From Branchinecta lynchi (Eukaryota; Arthropoda; Branchiopoda; Anostraca; Branchinectidae), in contig JAKZAP010000020.1 in assembly GCA_023053575.1 (NCBI GenBank), positions 20,422,764 to 20,486,763 on the forward strand: a DNA stretch of 64,000 bases, read 5' to 3'. Of the stretch, positions 22,201-31,126 are shown piece by piece. Each line of letters begins with the position of its first letter. Position 1 is the first letter of the stretch. Position numbers and translations under genes: made by a program. The notes beneath the pieces were generated by a model that searched no databases, had not been told where the DNA came from, and saw nothing but the letters and a program-made list of their open reading frames with translations.

Positions 22201-25200
22201 CTGCCTGGTCTACGTGATCGGTATTCCTTTTTATATACCAATATCAGAGGAATACTTTACCGTCATGTTTTGAAAAGAGTTTTTGTTGTTAATTCTGATG
22301 TTCACAGCCACGACACGCGTTCGAATAATGATCTTTGTGCTCCATTGGCTGTGACGACTAGGTCTAATTTTCAATCATTTATAGAGGGATTAAATGGTGG
22401 AATGGGTTAGAAAAGGAAAATATGAATGAGTTTAAAAATGAGATTAAAAATAAAATGTATGGTAAGATTAAAGTAGTCGATTATTTTAGATTAAATTAAT
22501 AGATTAATTTTTTTTTTTTTTTTTTTTATTTGCCCAGTTGGAGGAGAGAAAGTTATTTTTGGTTTGTTTGTGGTTGAAGGTTGATTCCACTGCTGACAAA
22601 GTTACGTGATCGGTATTGTGGATTTAGTGGTCACCCCCAGGACAACCTGGACGACCGGGTTCTCGGGTGACTGGTTTATTTGAAGATGTATCGTTTAGTT
22701 TTATGTTCTTTGTTACAAGTTGTTTACTGTGATTTTGTGTAAAATAAAGAATAACCTAACCTAACCTAACCTCCGCTGGTTCATCCGCCGTATGTTCTTG
22801 CCATTCGGCTAAAACTCGCTTTGCTTTCCCAAACTGTTATTGCGCTCCACTAGTTTTGGAAAGTGATGTGGAATTTCGCTAGGTGCGTGGACGGTGGCGA
22901 GCCAGCGAGAAGTTATAAGGGTAAAAAGGGTTACTAAAAGTAAGGGTTACTAAAAGTACGACTTTCCGTTACTTTTAGTGATCGGCGGATTATCGCTTTG
23001 CTTTTTGGAAGGTGAATCCGCGAGATCGCCAGAGTCGCCCTCCATCGGAGCGACCACATAACCAACCAGAAAAATCGCTTTATCTTGCACCAGCTCCTGG
23101 TAAAAGATGACATACACCAAGAAAGATGGTACAATTTGGGGCATGTTACCCGTATAGCGGAAGATAGAGGGTGTTCCACCCTACTGACCGTAGTTACTAC
23201 GCACGACGCCACGGATTCTGGCTTCTTTGCGTCAAGGCTGGAACTATTTTTCTATTTTCCAGCAGAATATCAGGCCATGAGCGAATCCGACCAATCACGT
23301 TACAGAGATGCGTAGTTACCACGCTTACTATGCTCACGAGTATGGTAAGCAAATAGTTACTATTTCGAAAGGGTGGGAACAGTCAGCGTAGTAACTTTTC
23401 ACGAGGTTGGAACGAAAATAGTAACTAACAGTTACTATTGTTAGAAGGGTGATGCACACCGCCCGAGTGGCAGCCAGAGGGAACCCGAAGAAGAGAAAGG
23501 TAAAAAAATACGCTTCGTCGCACCTACCAGCCGAACCTGAAGCACATCAGTACGATAGTCCCACCCCAGCCCGATGAAAAATTTATCTCAGAATACTAGT
23601 ATGAAATTGTACGAAAAAGTGGCATGGAGTACTAACTGAGGCTACTACATGCTTCTACTTCAAGGCTACCGTGTTATTGCATTCTACTGCATAGACTACT
23701 AGCAAGACTGGATGCTCCTACAGCAAGACATGATGCTACTGGATACTACTAATTAAGACTGGCCCAGTCTGAGGCACATTAAATGATAGTACTCTTTACT
23801 ATTACATATCACTTTATGCAACTTTCGTACAGCTATCATACAACTACGCAGGCGACAAATTTTACATCGGGAGTCGGAAGAAGTCTGGGCAGCAGAACAT
23901 ATGAGGGATGGCTGGCGCCTCTTTCTGGATGGCTGGCGCCTCTTTCTGAATGGGATGGGCGCTTCTGGCGGTACAGGAGGAACCAAGGTCTAAGGTAGGG
24001 CAGCCCCATTCCCCTAAACTTTGTCATGTCTCTACATGGCCCGGCACGGGTAAGGCCAATCAGGTCCGCTGCAAAGTCAGTACCGTAACTTCTACCAAAG
24101 AGTTATATCGCATACATTGAGCGTGTTCCACCCTTCTAACAATAGTTACTATTAGTTACTATTTCCGTTCCATCCTCACGAAAAGTTACTACGCTGACCG
24201 TTCCAACCTTGTCGGAATAGTAACTAATAGTTACTATTTGCTTACCATGCTCGGGAGCGTAGTCAGCGTAGTAACTACGCATGTCTGTAACGTGATTGGT
24301 CGGATTCGCCCCTGGCGTGAGATCCTGCTGGAAAATAGAAAAATCGTTCCAGCCTTGACGGCAAAAAAACAGAATTCGTGAGGTCATGCGTAGTAACTAC
24401 GGTAAGTAGGATGGAACACGCTCATTAGGATAGCTGGGTGTCTTTCCGTGATGTTCTGAATGCCGGGCCACAATTTAATTAACATTGCAATCTCAGTTGC
24501 ACATCTTGTAGCCTTTATGTATACCGTATGGCTCGAAATCGTCGCCCCATTAACCCAAGACCCGTAACCTGTGGAACTCAACAGTCTGCCAGATCCTGTC
24601 GCCAGGGAGAGCTACATAGCTTGTGTCCTGATCCAAGTACAAGTATGTATACCGTAATGATCTTGGTTGATATTGATTTATGGCACGAAAAAACGACAAC
24701 AGGCCTCCGCCCTTCACATCTTCTTTGAAGAAAGTAAATAACCTCCTGTTCATGTTCTGTGAGCCTCTTTTCGAAAGTCCTCTCTGTCCTGCCCCTTCTC
24801 GCAGTCGCAGGGTATCGAATAAATACCTCGTTGGTTCTGGTTTGGGACTTGATCTTTGCCGGTGTTAGGTAGGACAGTAGAGTGTTCGAGTCCGGTGAAA
24901 TGCTTCGATGTTGTACTTTTTTAAATTCCTGGACAGTTTTTCAGTGACTCCTTGAATGTACGGGAGGTAGACACGGGCATTGTTCTCTTCTGGTTTGTCA
25001 CTACTAAGAGTGCCAGTGTTGCTTTTGGGGGCCAAAAGCCGACCAATGACCCAATCGAGCAGCAAATACAGAAGCCGTGTCCAAAATGAGATCGCAGCAG
25101 CCTTTTTAACTCCAAGCAAGACTAACGAAGGAATTTACGAAGTTAAATATTTAACGCCAGCTAGAATCTTTAGTTTTGTGTTTCCCACAAGTTAATTTTT

Positions 25201-27222
25201 TCAATTTGAGCGGTTTTGAGCCTGAAGAGGACGCCTTGCCAAGAAGGGGTCGAAATATAGCTCCAATAAAATTCCACTGACGTATCCGTTTTGCGTTGTA
25301 GACGAATTCTGTAGAGGCCAATAGCCTATTTTTTGCGTTATATTACTATTACTATACCTTAGAAGCTTATCTTGAGCTCCTTCCGAAAGTGTGGCTATAT
25401 TTATTGTGGCAGCATCTGTGAATGCCCCACCAAATCCAATTATTGGTTGGTAATGGATGCTCCTATTGACCACCATCAGAACATCTGGAAAGAGATAATT
25501 TTCAAAGATAATTTCGTAAACCACATTGGCCTGACATATCACAAAAAATCAACGAAGAAACCAACGAAAATTGAGTCACTTGCTAGTATCGAGCGAGAAC
25601 AATCATAATTGTTAGTCGCAGGTATTGATGAGTGGCTCGCTGTCTTTATTTTACGCTTTCAATTCTTTCAATTTTATTTGAATCTTTGGTTTCTTGTTGG
25701 TTTTTTGGTTTGTTTTAGTTTTCTTTGGCTGGGATCTTCATCCTCGTTTTGGAATTCTTTCTCGAAATTTTCTGTCTGCGCTGAAGAAGGGAGGCGGTTG
25801 TCCTTCCGAAATATTCGCCTTTTATTTCAGTATATTTGATGGCCTAGAAAACCCCATTTTCGTTGGTTTCTTTGCTGATTTTTTTAGATAATTTTCAAAA
25901 CCAGAGTGACTTTCATATCTTAGCGTAGTAGCCTACAGGTTTGATACCATCTATCCAGCTGTAAGCCGGATAGGTGCAATTGATGGAAGAGAGTATGGTC
26001 AAAACAAGATAAAACCCAATTAAGAAAAACCTCAGGGTTGAGACGAGGAAACGGTGGTAAAAAATTTACAATACAAAATACCAAAAGGTATTTCTTTTTC
26101 AGGGTTAAATTTTTATTACTAACACTAAGTTGAAAAAAAAAGTTTTAGCCGGATAAAAAATCAATTTGAACCGTTCGAACCCTTCCATGAAAAAGTCAAT
26201 AAAACAAAATCGACCCAACGCTGAGTAGAATAACCACCGCACACAGCAGCTGACAAGAAGCGAAACCAATCCAGACACCCACCCGAAAAAGGTGGGAAGG
26301 AAAACAGAAGGCTAGCAGTACTCGAGGAAAACAAATAAACAAATATAATAAGAACTAGGTAGTAGCATATATCAACAACCATACCTGCTATTTCGTTGGA
26401 AGATTCGACAAACTCCAAGTTCCGATGAACGAGTCTGTCACTATCTTTGTCAGACGATACCAGGACTGCCTGGTTGATCTCTGGTACTGCGAAATCAGCA
26501 ATTTCCTCGCAATGAGTGGCGTTACAAACGCAGACAAACGAAGAAAAGCCAAAATTCTTCTGAATGCATCCTTCGGACACTGAAATATGGTAGTGTGTGT
26601 AGCTTACGCGCCTGTTATTGTGTGTATAATCTGTACGGGCTTAAGGTTGGGGGAAGGGGGTCTTGTCTCTGCTGTGTAAACAGGGACAATATCATCTTTC
26701 GTGACAATTTTTAATTCTCACGACTAAAACAATATTTGTTTTGTTCCATTTGCCTTTATGTATTTTGGTTGTGTTTAAATTGTATATGTATATATTGACA
26801 TCTGCAAATCCCCTGTAAATGTCAATTGACAACGTTTTCATTTATGACATGTTGACGAGAAATGCAAATCCGGAATGATTGCTCTGAAAGTCATTTTCAA
26901 ATTAAATTCTACTCTACTTAAAGAATCCAGTTTTGGCTTCAGCAGTAGCAAGGACTTGTAACACAAGGTATTGCAACACGTTTTAACAACACGCAAAACG
27001 TTCAGACTAGCAAGAAAGAAGCCTTTACTCTATTTGATCCCTGTGCTCCTCAGTAAACCCTATATTGCTAGAAATCAACCAAATGGTTTCATAATATAGT
27101 CTCAGGATGTGTGTAAAAATCAAAAGAAAAATCGTTGGCCTAGGGCTAGGCTTTCTTATAAAAAGACTGTACTCACAGATATTGGACAAGAGTACTGAGA
27201 CAAATATTATGGTTGCCTTCAT
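10086..27222 (-). CDS. GBA1: Lysosomal glucosylceramidase (glucocerebrosidase, GH30), 5' five exons (gene level, partial)
   Basis: Five minus-strand exons (27177-27222, 26385-26579, 25358-25484, 18347-18500, 10086-10246) splice in frame into about 227 residues. They give a signal peptide, the four-cysteine N-terminus CIQKNFGFSSFVCVCNATHC with spacing identical to human GBA1, GFGGAFTDAATIN, CDFSTRTYSYDD and FASPWTAPAWMKTN. Known role of the family: a secreted, lysosome-targeted GH30 hydrolase cleaving glucosylceramide to glucose and ceramide. The Asp equivalent to human D127 and the Trp equivalent to W179, both at the active site, are present. The acid/base and nucleophile glutamates (human E235, E340) are encoded beyond position 1. 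Introns hold a satellite, Penelope, hAT and MITE sequence. Orthology to GBA1 rather than another GH30 member is supported by the cysteine cluster. Confidence 0.95.
10630..10963. mobile_element. Family F MITE (GAGCGTG ends, AAA target)
   Basis: Terminal GAGCGTGTTCCACCCTT and inverted GGAGGGTGGAATACGCTC, flanked by AAA on both sides. The interior contains many GTTACTA and TAGTAACTA words and the shared GTGGTTGGTCCGATTAGCGC region. The 3-bp duplication resembles PIF/Harbinger-type targets; no transposase present. Confidence 0.8.
10975..12363. mobile_element. Family F MITE split by a family A element (TAT target)
   Basis: Left end GAGCGTGTTCCACACTT at 10975, right end GGATGGAACACGCTC at 12363, flanked by TAT on both sides. 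Sequence colinear with the intact copy at 24119-24423 is interrupted at GGAAAACAGAA / AAAAATCGTTCC by the family A copy at 11198-12278. Confidence 0.88.
11198..12278 (+). mobile_element. Family A element, copy 2, nested in family F
   Basis: Begins CACGACAAAAGG and ends GGGATCCC. The first ~140 bp are tandemly duplicated (second CAAGACCAAAGG near 11353). The middle has the ~120-bp CCGGATTCCGGGCGAAC repeats, and the end has CAGACGGACAGACGG then TATCCCTCCACTTACG. Insertion between A residues of the host MITE. Confidence 0.88.
12499..12809. mobile_element. hAT-like MITE with CAGTGGTTCCC ends
   Basis: CAGTGGTTCCCGTACCCC at the left and inverted CCCCGATTGGGAACCACTG at the right, 311 bp. Flanking 8-mers TTTAAGAT and GATTAGAT are only a partial match, consistent with an old 8-bp duplication. 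Such ends are common in hAT elements. Confidence 0.65.
13012..14589. mobile_element. Family E MITE split by a family A element
   Basis: Left end TA then GTTGCGTTTTTGCTG at 13012; right end CTGCAAAACACAAC near 14589. The two halves are colinear with the inverse of the intact copy 60253-60674, interrupted exactly where the family A copy 13264-14440 lies. Confidence 0.8.
13264..14440 (-). mobile_element. Family A element, copy 3, nested in family E
   Basis: Read on the minus strand it starts CAAGACCAAAGGTGATGATG and ends CACTTACGTTTTGGGATCCC. It contains at least five ~125-bp repeats with GTCCGGAATCCGGC and GGGGTAAGAAGACATGCTGA. On the plus strand it begins with a CCGTCCGTCCGTCCGTC microsatellite. 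Confidence 0.88.
14771..15105. mobile_element. Foldback MITE with AAGCCGCGT ends
   Basis: TAAAGCCGCGTCCAATTTG at the left and AAATCGAACGCGGCTTA at the right are inverted copies. Inside, GTCCTCCTTGTCTCGGTCC and GACAGGACTGAGACAGG-like words are also inverted. 335 bp, no ORF. Confidence 0.6.
15440..16330. repeat. Tandem ~280-bp repeat with poly-G tracts
   Basis: AACTTGATACCTGTTGATTCC recurs (shortened here to AACTTGATAC) at 15712, 15985 and, diverged, 16273. Each unit has GGGCAATCTGGGCCCAGTTG and AAGGAATTTCATCGTCC. G runs of 9-14 occur at about 15482 and 16063. ORFs inside are repeat sequence. Confidence 0.8.
16890..17901 (+). mobile_element. Family A element, copy 4
   Basis: Starts CAAGAGCAAAGGTGTCG after AAA and ends TTACGTTTTGGGATCCC followed by AAAAAC. 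Four or more internal ~120-bp repeats. About 1.0 kb, in GBA1 intron 4. Confidence 0.85.
18090..18316. mobile_element. Family E MITE next to the GBA1 exon 4 donor
   Basis: TA, GTTGCGTGTTTGCATGG and inverted ACCATGGTAAAAACGCA..CAAAAACGCAAC, TA. Its right edge is 30 bp from the last base of GBA1 exon 4, so the palindrome sits at the very start of the intron in the transcript. Confidence 0.7.
18347..18500 (-). CDS. GBA1: GBA1 exon 4: CDFSTRTYSYDD active-site strand
   Basis: Exon of 154 nt, phase 2 in, phase 0 out. It reads SYFGPGSAEYSIIRVNMGGC, then DFSTRTYSYDDVPGDVTLSS and FALVEEDTSYK. It matches human [20 protein letters not shown] with CDFSIRTYTYAD; the Asp after Cys corresponds to D127, which contacts the glucose. 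Acceptor TATTGTAG, donor GTACGT. A family E MITE begins only about 30 nt inside the downstream intron. Confidence 0.95.
19600..19708 (+). pseudogene. Non-LTR retrotransposon reverse transcriptase, fragment upstream of satellite
   Basis: Reads FHFDTVLQNKAIRIICGNES then RESLREIYREVKILPAA, the region just after the RT domain in jockey/CR1-like elements, where L-Q-N-(K/R)-A-I-R-I-I is typical. The element is 5' truncated near here. The same reading resumes after the satellite and a MITE at 22204. Confidence 0.8.
19621..21874 (+). repeat. 88-bp satellite, 23 copies, derived from reverse-transcriptase codons
   Basis: Unit beginnings (TGCTGAATAAAGCAATCCGG, or TGCAG in some) occur every 88 bp from 19621 to 20237 and from 20546 to 21778. 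Unit 8 is interrupted by a 221-bp insertion. Units are nearly identical; the variants seen are TGCAG at units 1, 9, 17 and 20, GCAATGCGG at units 8, 16 and 23, and GCATGAATC at unit 19. Each unit would read NKAIRIICGNESRESLREIY but 88 is not a multiple of three and GAATAA gives a stop, so the array is non-coding. Confidence 0.97.
20253..20473 (-). mobile_element. Retroposon 3' fragment inserted in the satellite
   Basis: On the minus strand it ends GGCCGTCCATTTAGTTAAATAA followed by repeated AAAT (core quoted in part: GGCCGTCCATTTAG), the look of a LINE/SINE 3' end with an (AAAT)n tail. It lies exactly between base 16 and 17 of unit 8 with no loss of satellite bases (16 + 72 = 88). Confidence 0.7.
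21875..22203. mobile_element. Family C hAT MITE (CAGAGGCGTTAC ends, 8-bp target)
   Basis: CAGAGGCGTTAC at the left and GTGACGCCCCTG at the right are inverted copies. Flanking 8-mers GCTGGTCT and CCTGGTCT match at 7 of 8. Interior has repeated CGACTGTTTT and AAAATCGAC words. It interrupts the RT reading frame of the non-LTR element, whose frame resumes at GGTCTACGTGATCGG. Confidence 0.9.
22204..22772 (+). pseudogene. Non-LTR retrotransposon: RT C-terminus, 3' UTR and CCTAA-type tail
   Basis: Continues the RT frame: GLRDRYSFLYTNIRGILYRH, then VHSHDTRSNNDLCAPL, stop TAG at 22408-22410. The H-x-T-R-x-(N)-x-D block is typical of the C-terminus of jockey/CR1-like RT proteins. A 3' UTR follows with a polyadenylation-like AAATAAAG and then AACCTAACCTAACCT at 22752-22772, a pentanucleotide tail. 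Confidence 0.85.
22773..23164. other. Intron sequence, no feature recognised
   Basis: GBA1 intron 3 between the non-LTR tail and the next MITE. Contains a short direct duplication of AAAGTAAGGGTTACT near 22935. No exon or RNA gene seen. Confidence 0.4.
23168..23457. mobile_element. Family F MITE, diverged inverted copy
   Basis: GGTGTTCCACCCTACTGACC at the left through CACGTTACAGAGATGCGTAG to GTTAGAAGGGTGATGCACACC at the right (parts quoted). Colinear with the reverse of 24119-24423 but with decayed ends. Confidence 0.7.
23460..24118. other. Intron sequence between two family F copies
   Basis: Contains ACTACT-rich stretches (23640-23760) and a 21-bp direct repeat GGATGGCTGGCGCCTCTTTCT doubled near 23916-23950 (core GGCTGGCGCCTC). 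No gene seen. Confidence 0.4.
24119..24423. mobile_element. Family F MITE, intact 305-bp reference copy (ATT target)
   Basis: GAGCGTGTTCCACCCTT and inverted AGGATGGAACACGCTC, flanked by ATT on both sides. Interior carries CGTGATTGGTCGGATTCG and several GTTACTA words. This copy defines the full family F sequence for the split copy at 10975-12363. Confidence 0.88.
24770..25128 (-). pseudogene. Penelope-like retroelement remnant (RT end plus GIY-YIG domain)
   Basis: The minus strand reads ARVYLPYIQGVTEKLSRNL, matching the LPY(I/V)xGxSEK(L/I)xR motif that follows the RT in Penelope-like elements. After a frameshift comes QNQRGIYSIPCDCE, matching the GIY-YIG entry (Y-x-I-P-C-x-C), and after another shift RTFEKRLTEHEQE, matching the R-(S/T)-x-x-x-R-L-x-E-H of the nuclease. 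Two frameshifts and the lack of a clear YIGET show it is inactive. Located in GBA1 intron 3. Confidence 0.75.
25201..25300 (+). repeat. Dispersed ~100-bp repeat with GAAATATAGC core, copy 1
   Basis: Contains CTTGCCAAGAAGGGG, CGAAATATAGCTCC and CTGACGTATCCGTTTTGCG. Diverged copies lie at 59225-59330 and 63740-63820. Its order of conserved words resembles a hammerhead ribozyme (see findings), but one stem is missing. Confidence 0.7.
25358..25484 (-). CDS. GBA1: GBA1 exon 3: GFGGAFTDAA motif, start of TIM barrel
   Basis: Exon of 127 nt, phase 1 in, phase 2 out (AG/G, Arg). It encodes VNRSIHYQPIIGFGGAFTDA then ATINIATLSEGAQDKLLR, matching human [20 protein letters not shown]. Acceptor TTTCCAG, donor GTATAG. 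A dispersed ~100-bp repeat lies immediately downstream in the intron (25201-25300), so an ORF that reads on through the donor into that repeat is not coding. Confidence 0.95.
25485..26384. other. GBA1 intron 2
   Basis: 900-bp intron with no recognised repeat. ORFs at 25609-25891 on the plus strand are T-rich and unlike proteins. Confidence 0.7.
26385..26579 (-). CDS. GBA1: GBA1 exon 2: N-terminal cysteine-rich segment
   Basis: Exon of 195 nt, phase 1 in and phase 1 out. It encodes CIQKNFGFSSFVCVCNATHC, whose Cys spacing (12, 2, 5) equals human C4/C16/C18/C23 disulphide cysteines, and it retains the Asn-Ala-Thr glycosylation sequon at the site important in human GBA1. The rest (EEIADFAVPEINQAVLVSSD onward) is the less conserved antiparallel sheet domain. 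Acceptor ATTTCAG, donor GTATGG. Confidence 0.95.
26580..27176. other. GBA1 intron 1
   Basis: 597-bp intron between the signal-peptide exon and exon 2. No repeat or ORF of interest. Confidence 0.7.
27177..27222 (-). CDS. GBA1: GBA1 exon 1: signal peptide
   Basis: Start codon at 27222-27220, giving MKATIIFVSVLLSNI, then a strong donor GTGAGT in phase 1. Joined to exon 2 the sequence becomes a hydrophobic signal peptide followed by LSEG and the mature-like CIQKNFG. I chose this ATG because it is the only one giving a signal peptide in the phase needed by exon 2, and length and position agree with secreted GBA proteins. No TATA box is obvious; upstream exons that are purely 5' UTR cannot be excluded. 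Confidence 0.85.
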
Positions 27223-28255
27223 TGTGACATATGCATAGACAATGCCAAGACTCAGCCGGAAAACAGTTACGACTTTTTATAATTTGTTATCTTGCAATTC
27301 TTATCTTGAAAAGAGCCCGGAGATATCATGTAAGAAAGGTAGTAAATACCTTAGTATTTCTGAATCTCCTCATTTCGACTCGCACTACCTGTTTCCCAGT
27401 ATCTCTGCATTTTAGCAGTGATAACGTAGGCTGCAATATGGTGCTGTGACATTATCAACAAAGGATTTTGCTAGTGCTATTTTCTTCTTCCACTTGCTGG
27501 GACAGAAGTAGTATATTGGTGGGCTTAAGAAGTCCCCCGAGGTCTCATAGGCAGTGAGTGGCACTACTAGCCAAAATGTTTGGGGGTGAGCCACTGTATT
27601 TCACCGACTGGCTGGTCTGAGTTACTAGCTACTATCCAATAGGGTCTGTAGGAAATCATCTATTTTTTTCGACTCGTAGAACTGCTGCATTTACGGACCA
27701 AGATCCAGATTTCTTTTTAGATATTATGTCAGTCCTATTTTCATCTTCTTCCCTTAGCTGGCAATAAAGTTATGGGGCAGGTTTTACTGATTTAATTTGT
27801 TTTTGCCAAGTAGTGACCAGGGGAGGGGGTTCCCCTACCCCAGTGTCAGGCCGAACATCTGTGTGCAAGTTCAAGATTCTTAATGTGCCCTCAGCCAAAA
27901 TCAAACTATCTGAGGTTCAAAACTGCCTCAAAATATGCAGATTTTATGGCACCTCATTTATCCCACCTCTTAACAACTTATTCTTTTAAACAGTATCACA
28001 AAAACTGAAATTAGTTGGCTTTCTTCACACTAAGTATAGTAGACACTAGACGTATGCTTTTTGAACGTTTGTTGACTTTAAACAGTGCCATTTTCATGCA
28101 CTTCCTAAGTCAACTGACAGTGAGTCAAAGTAGCTAATTAAGGGCCTTTGAAAACAACTGAATAGGTATTTTGGGTTTTCGTTCTACCATTTAGCCCAAA
28201 AATGTAGGTATCTGTTCAAATACGCATACATATACTGTAAACCCCCGTAAATAGT
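27223..28255. promoter_or_regulatory. Upstream region of GBA1 (promoter position inferred)
   Basis: Sequence 5' of the GBA1 start codon. I see no clear TATA box or CpG-rich stretch, so this is promoter only by position. A fragment of family C (ACTAGCCAAAATGTTTGGGG, then CACCGACTGGCTGG) lies at about 27560-27617. Confidence 0.35.
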
Positions 28256-29840
28256 AGGGGGAGAGCGTGGTACCATGAACCACATTTGTTTTGATTTTTG
28301 ATGAGTTTTCAGAGCTTTCGAGAACAGCACACCGACGGTTCTAGAAAATTCGTTCAGCTGGTTCATCCTACCCCACCCCCTGGGTACCATGAACCACCCT
28401 TAGGGGCACGATGAACCAGTGTGATTGATCTCCTTTGGCTGTGTAGTTTTCGAGTACAATATGAAGATAAAAACTACTAAAAAGTAAAAAGTTTATAAAA
28501 TACCAACTGTATCTTATCCAAGTGGATACCTCCCAAGGTTAATTCCAAAAACAAACCTCCCTGCTTGGCAGGATGTCCCACGAACAGGGACTGGCTTTGG
28601 GAGGCGAAACCCCAATTGGAACTTCGAAATGGATCGCGTCTCATCGGTAGAACTTCAAGGTCCAAATTGTCAATGTACATTGGACATCCCCTCAGCAACA
28701 TTGTGTGCCACGCGTGACTCTTGTGAGGAACAACAAGCCCATGGTTCCCTTCTTCTATCTCAAGATCTCGCAAGCTCATGTCTATGCCTAATCCCCAAGG
28801 TCCTCAAATTTCCTGCGCCGATCGACCCAGGTGGGGCCCAGTGAGCATGGCCGACTCGAAGTTTACCCCCAGAAACACCACCAGAGAGAGGGGGGGGGGG
28901 GGGGGTAAAGTCCCAAGTGCACCCGATTGCAGCCAGCCATGACTGTTACCTGAGTCCGACGTTCTGCGGAGGTGGTCTTTCCAAGCGGCTTGGCATCTAT
29001 CGAAGAACTTTGGGATGCACTTTGACATCATTTACTTGTAGAGCAAGCGCTCTTGCCCTTTCCTGAAGATCCCGTGGCCTTTTCCATAGTTAGGCGCAGA
29101 TTCACCTCTTTTCCTTGTGGTTCTAAATGTATTGAAAGAGGGATATACGAACAAGCTGTTTCTAGTACTTTTGCTCCTTCAACAACTTGGATGCAAACTT
29201 CATCACATTTTGCAGGAGTCAAGCCTTTAATAGTTTTCCTTGCGGGATTTCGCATCATAAAGTCAACAGGTATTGATACGATATAATATTGTCCAACCGT
29301 TCAAATAGATTCAGATAACTAATGGTAGTAAGTAAAGGCTAAAGCAGTAAGTAATCAAATCAGTAAGTATGCAGTAAGGGAAAAAAAAACAATTGGCGCT
29401 TCACGATCCATTACGGAGTACGGTGAACCACTGGTTCTTTGTTCCCCATGGCAAGTGATTCATGGCATTCTATGGCATAAGAATTGCTAAAAAAAATGGC
29501 TAACTAAAAAAGATAAACGGAACGTAAATCGAAATCCACAGTCTTAAAGCCATGACCTTATTCCATTACAAACCCAACAATTATCCTGATCTGACAGGTT
29601 CTTCACCTTAAAAGTAATGGTCTGAAACAAAATTTTTACTTCACCGCCCCAAAAATACTCTTATTGCCATCACAAGTGGAGGCTTGGTCCATAGTGAACA
29701 GAAATACATCAGAACCTAGCGGTGCCATGGGTCAATATTGGATGAAAAAGAGGAGCAATCACAGCAACAGGAAGAGGGGTAATACAGCCCTGGTTTATGG
29801 TGCCCCGTGGTTAATGGTACCCTGCTCTCCCTGTTACTTT
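28256..29840. mobile_element. Candidate DNA transposon relic with GGGAGAGC..GGTACCAT ends
   Basis: GGGGAGAGCGTGGTACCATG at the left and inverted ACCATTAACC..GGTACCCTGCTCTCCC at the right; a second pair (GGGGCACGATGAACCAG near 28400 and TTTATGGTGCCCCG near 29795) lies just inside. Minus-strand ORFs of 76-100 codons occur (29028-29258, 28477-28779) but I recognise no transposase motif. No clear target duplication. Confidence 0.45.
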
Positions 29841-30841
29841 GGAAATCAGCTAACTTTGAAAGGTGCCAGAGAAAATGGTGAAATCATTCTAAAAATGCAC
29901 TGATGAAAATAATGATTAAAGCAAAGCAAAGCTGACTTAATTTACAGACTGATATTTGTATTTCACCTTGTGCTCTTTTGGCACAGTTACTTTCAGTTCT
30001 TTTGCACTTTCCTTGCCCCTAGACTGTTCTATATGCAAGAAAAAAACAAGGTAGTAAACAATTTAGACAACTGTTCAAATAAATATACCTCTAAAAGAGG
30101 ATGTCTCTGTCTGTCCTTAAGCAAACAAATAAACAAGATGCCACAAGAAAGCTGAAACATTTGGCTCTCAGACTTCTAATGTTTTACAGCACACCAGATG
30201 TAAGCTTCTTTGAATGATCCAACTGAAAAAGCAATTCAAGGTTACAGTAAGGAAAAAACTGAAATTCGAACACATAAGAATTTGAACTTGTTCATCAGGT
30301 TCAGTTTCAGGTTCTTTTATTTTGAAAATACTTTGTGACAATATATTTTGATCACTGGGGGCTGGCAGGGATACGAGCTTGTTAGCTCGGCCCCATAAAA
30401 AAAATTCAGACACTTTATTTTATTTATCACAGCGAAGTCACAGTCACATCAAACGATTTCAAAATGATGAAAAAAGCGGAGTTAGGAAAGTCAATAGCCA
30501 GAAAATCCCTTTTCAAAGCAGCTTCAAAACAAAGAAAAGGTACAGAATTTGAATATTTTTGGACACATGACTGTTCAAGAAAGTCTAGCTCGCTTGACTG
30601 TCAGGACAGCATGTAGCCTACACTTCATTTTAACATTTTCGTGGCTAAAATCGAGGTAGTGTAAAAACGAGGTCAGGTACATATTTGACCATTGTGTTTC
30701 ATACTCCATTTGTGACTTGTGTCTTAAAAATGGGAAATAAATTTCATTCATTCATTCATTCATACCAATGGCGAATGTCGGACCTGCAGACAGCTGCCCA
30801 AAATGGAAAACAGAGCAGTCTAGTACACTAGCCCAGCACTA
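29841..30841. other. Intergenic sequence
   Basis: No gene recognised. GGGAAATAAATTTCATTCAT with a (CATT)n run at 30738-30765 looks like a retroposon 3' tail on the plus strand. Confidence 0.4.
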
Positions 30842-31126
30842 GCCCTTTTTCAGTCACGGTGCTCAAATGTCTAGGACCATGCCTGAGTGCTAGAGGTTTG
30901 AGCACTGTACCTTGAAATTCATGCATGGTGGATGGATTTCAGCATACAGTGCACACATGAAAAAGCACAATTTGTTTGGTATTCAGTATGTAGCAATACA
31001 AATCATGCTTTTTGACGTGTGCACTGTATGCTGAAATCCATGCACCATGCATGAATTTCAAGGTACAGTGCTCAAACGTCTAGCACTCTAGCAAAATGTA
31101 GAGTACTTGACTGAAAACAGAGGGGC
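30842..31126. mobile_element. 285-bp foldback MITE (TA target)
   Basis: TA then GCCCTTTTTCAGTCA, and inverted GACTGAAAACAGAGGGGC then TA. Arms of about 85 bp around GCACTGTACCTTGAAATTCA and GCATACAGTGCACAC pair almost perfectly across a ~35-bp spacer. No ORF. Confidence 0.85.

Noticed and set aside
22752..22772. Interstitial telomere
   Set aside because: Only about four CCTAA units, placed directly after a retrotransposon 3' UTR, so it is best read as the element's tail.
25201..25357. Extension of GBA1 exon 3 to the in-frame stop
   Set aside because: Homology ends exactly at a GTATAG donor, and the next exon joins in the right phase; the extension reads into a dispersed repeat.
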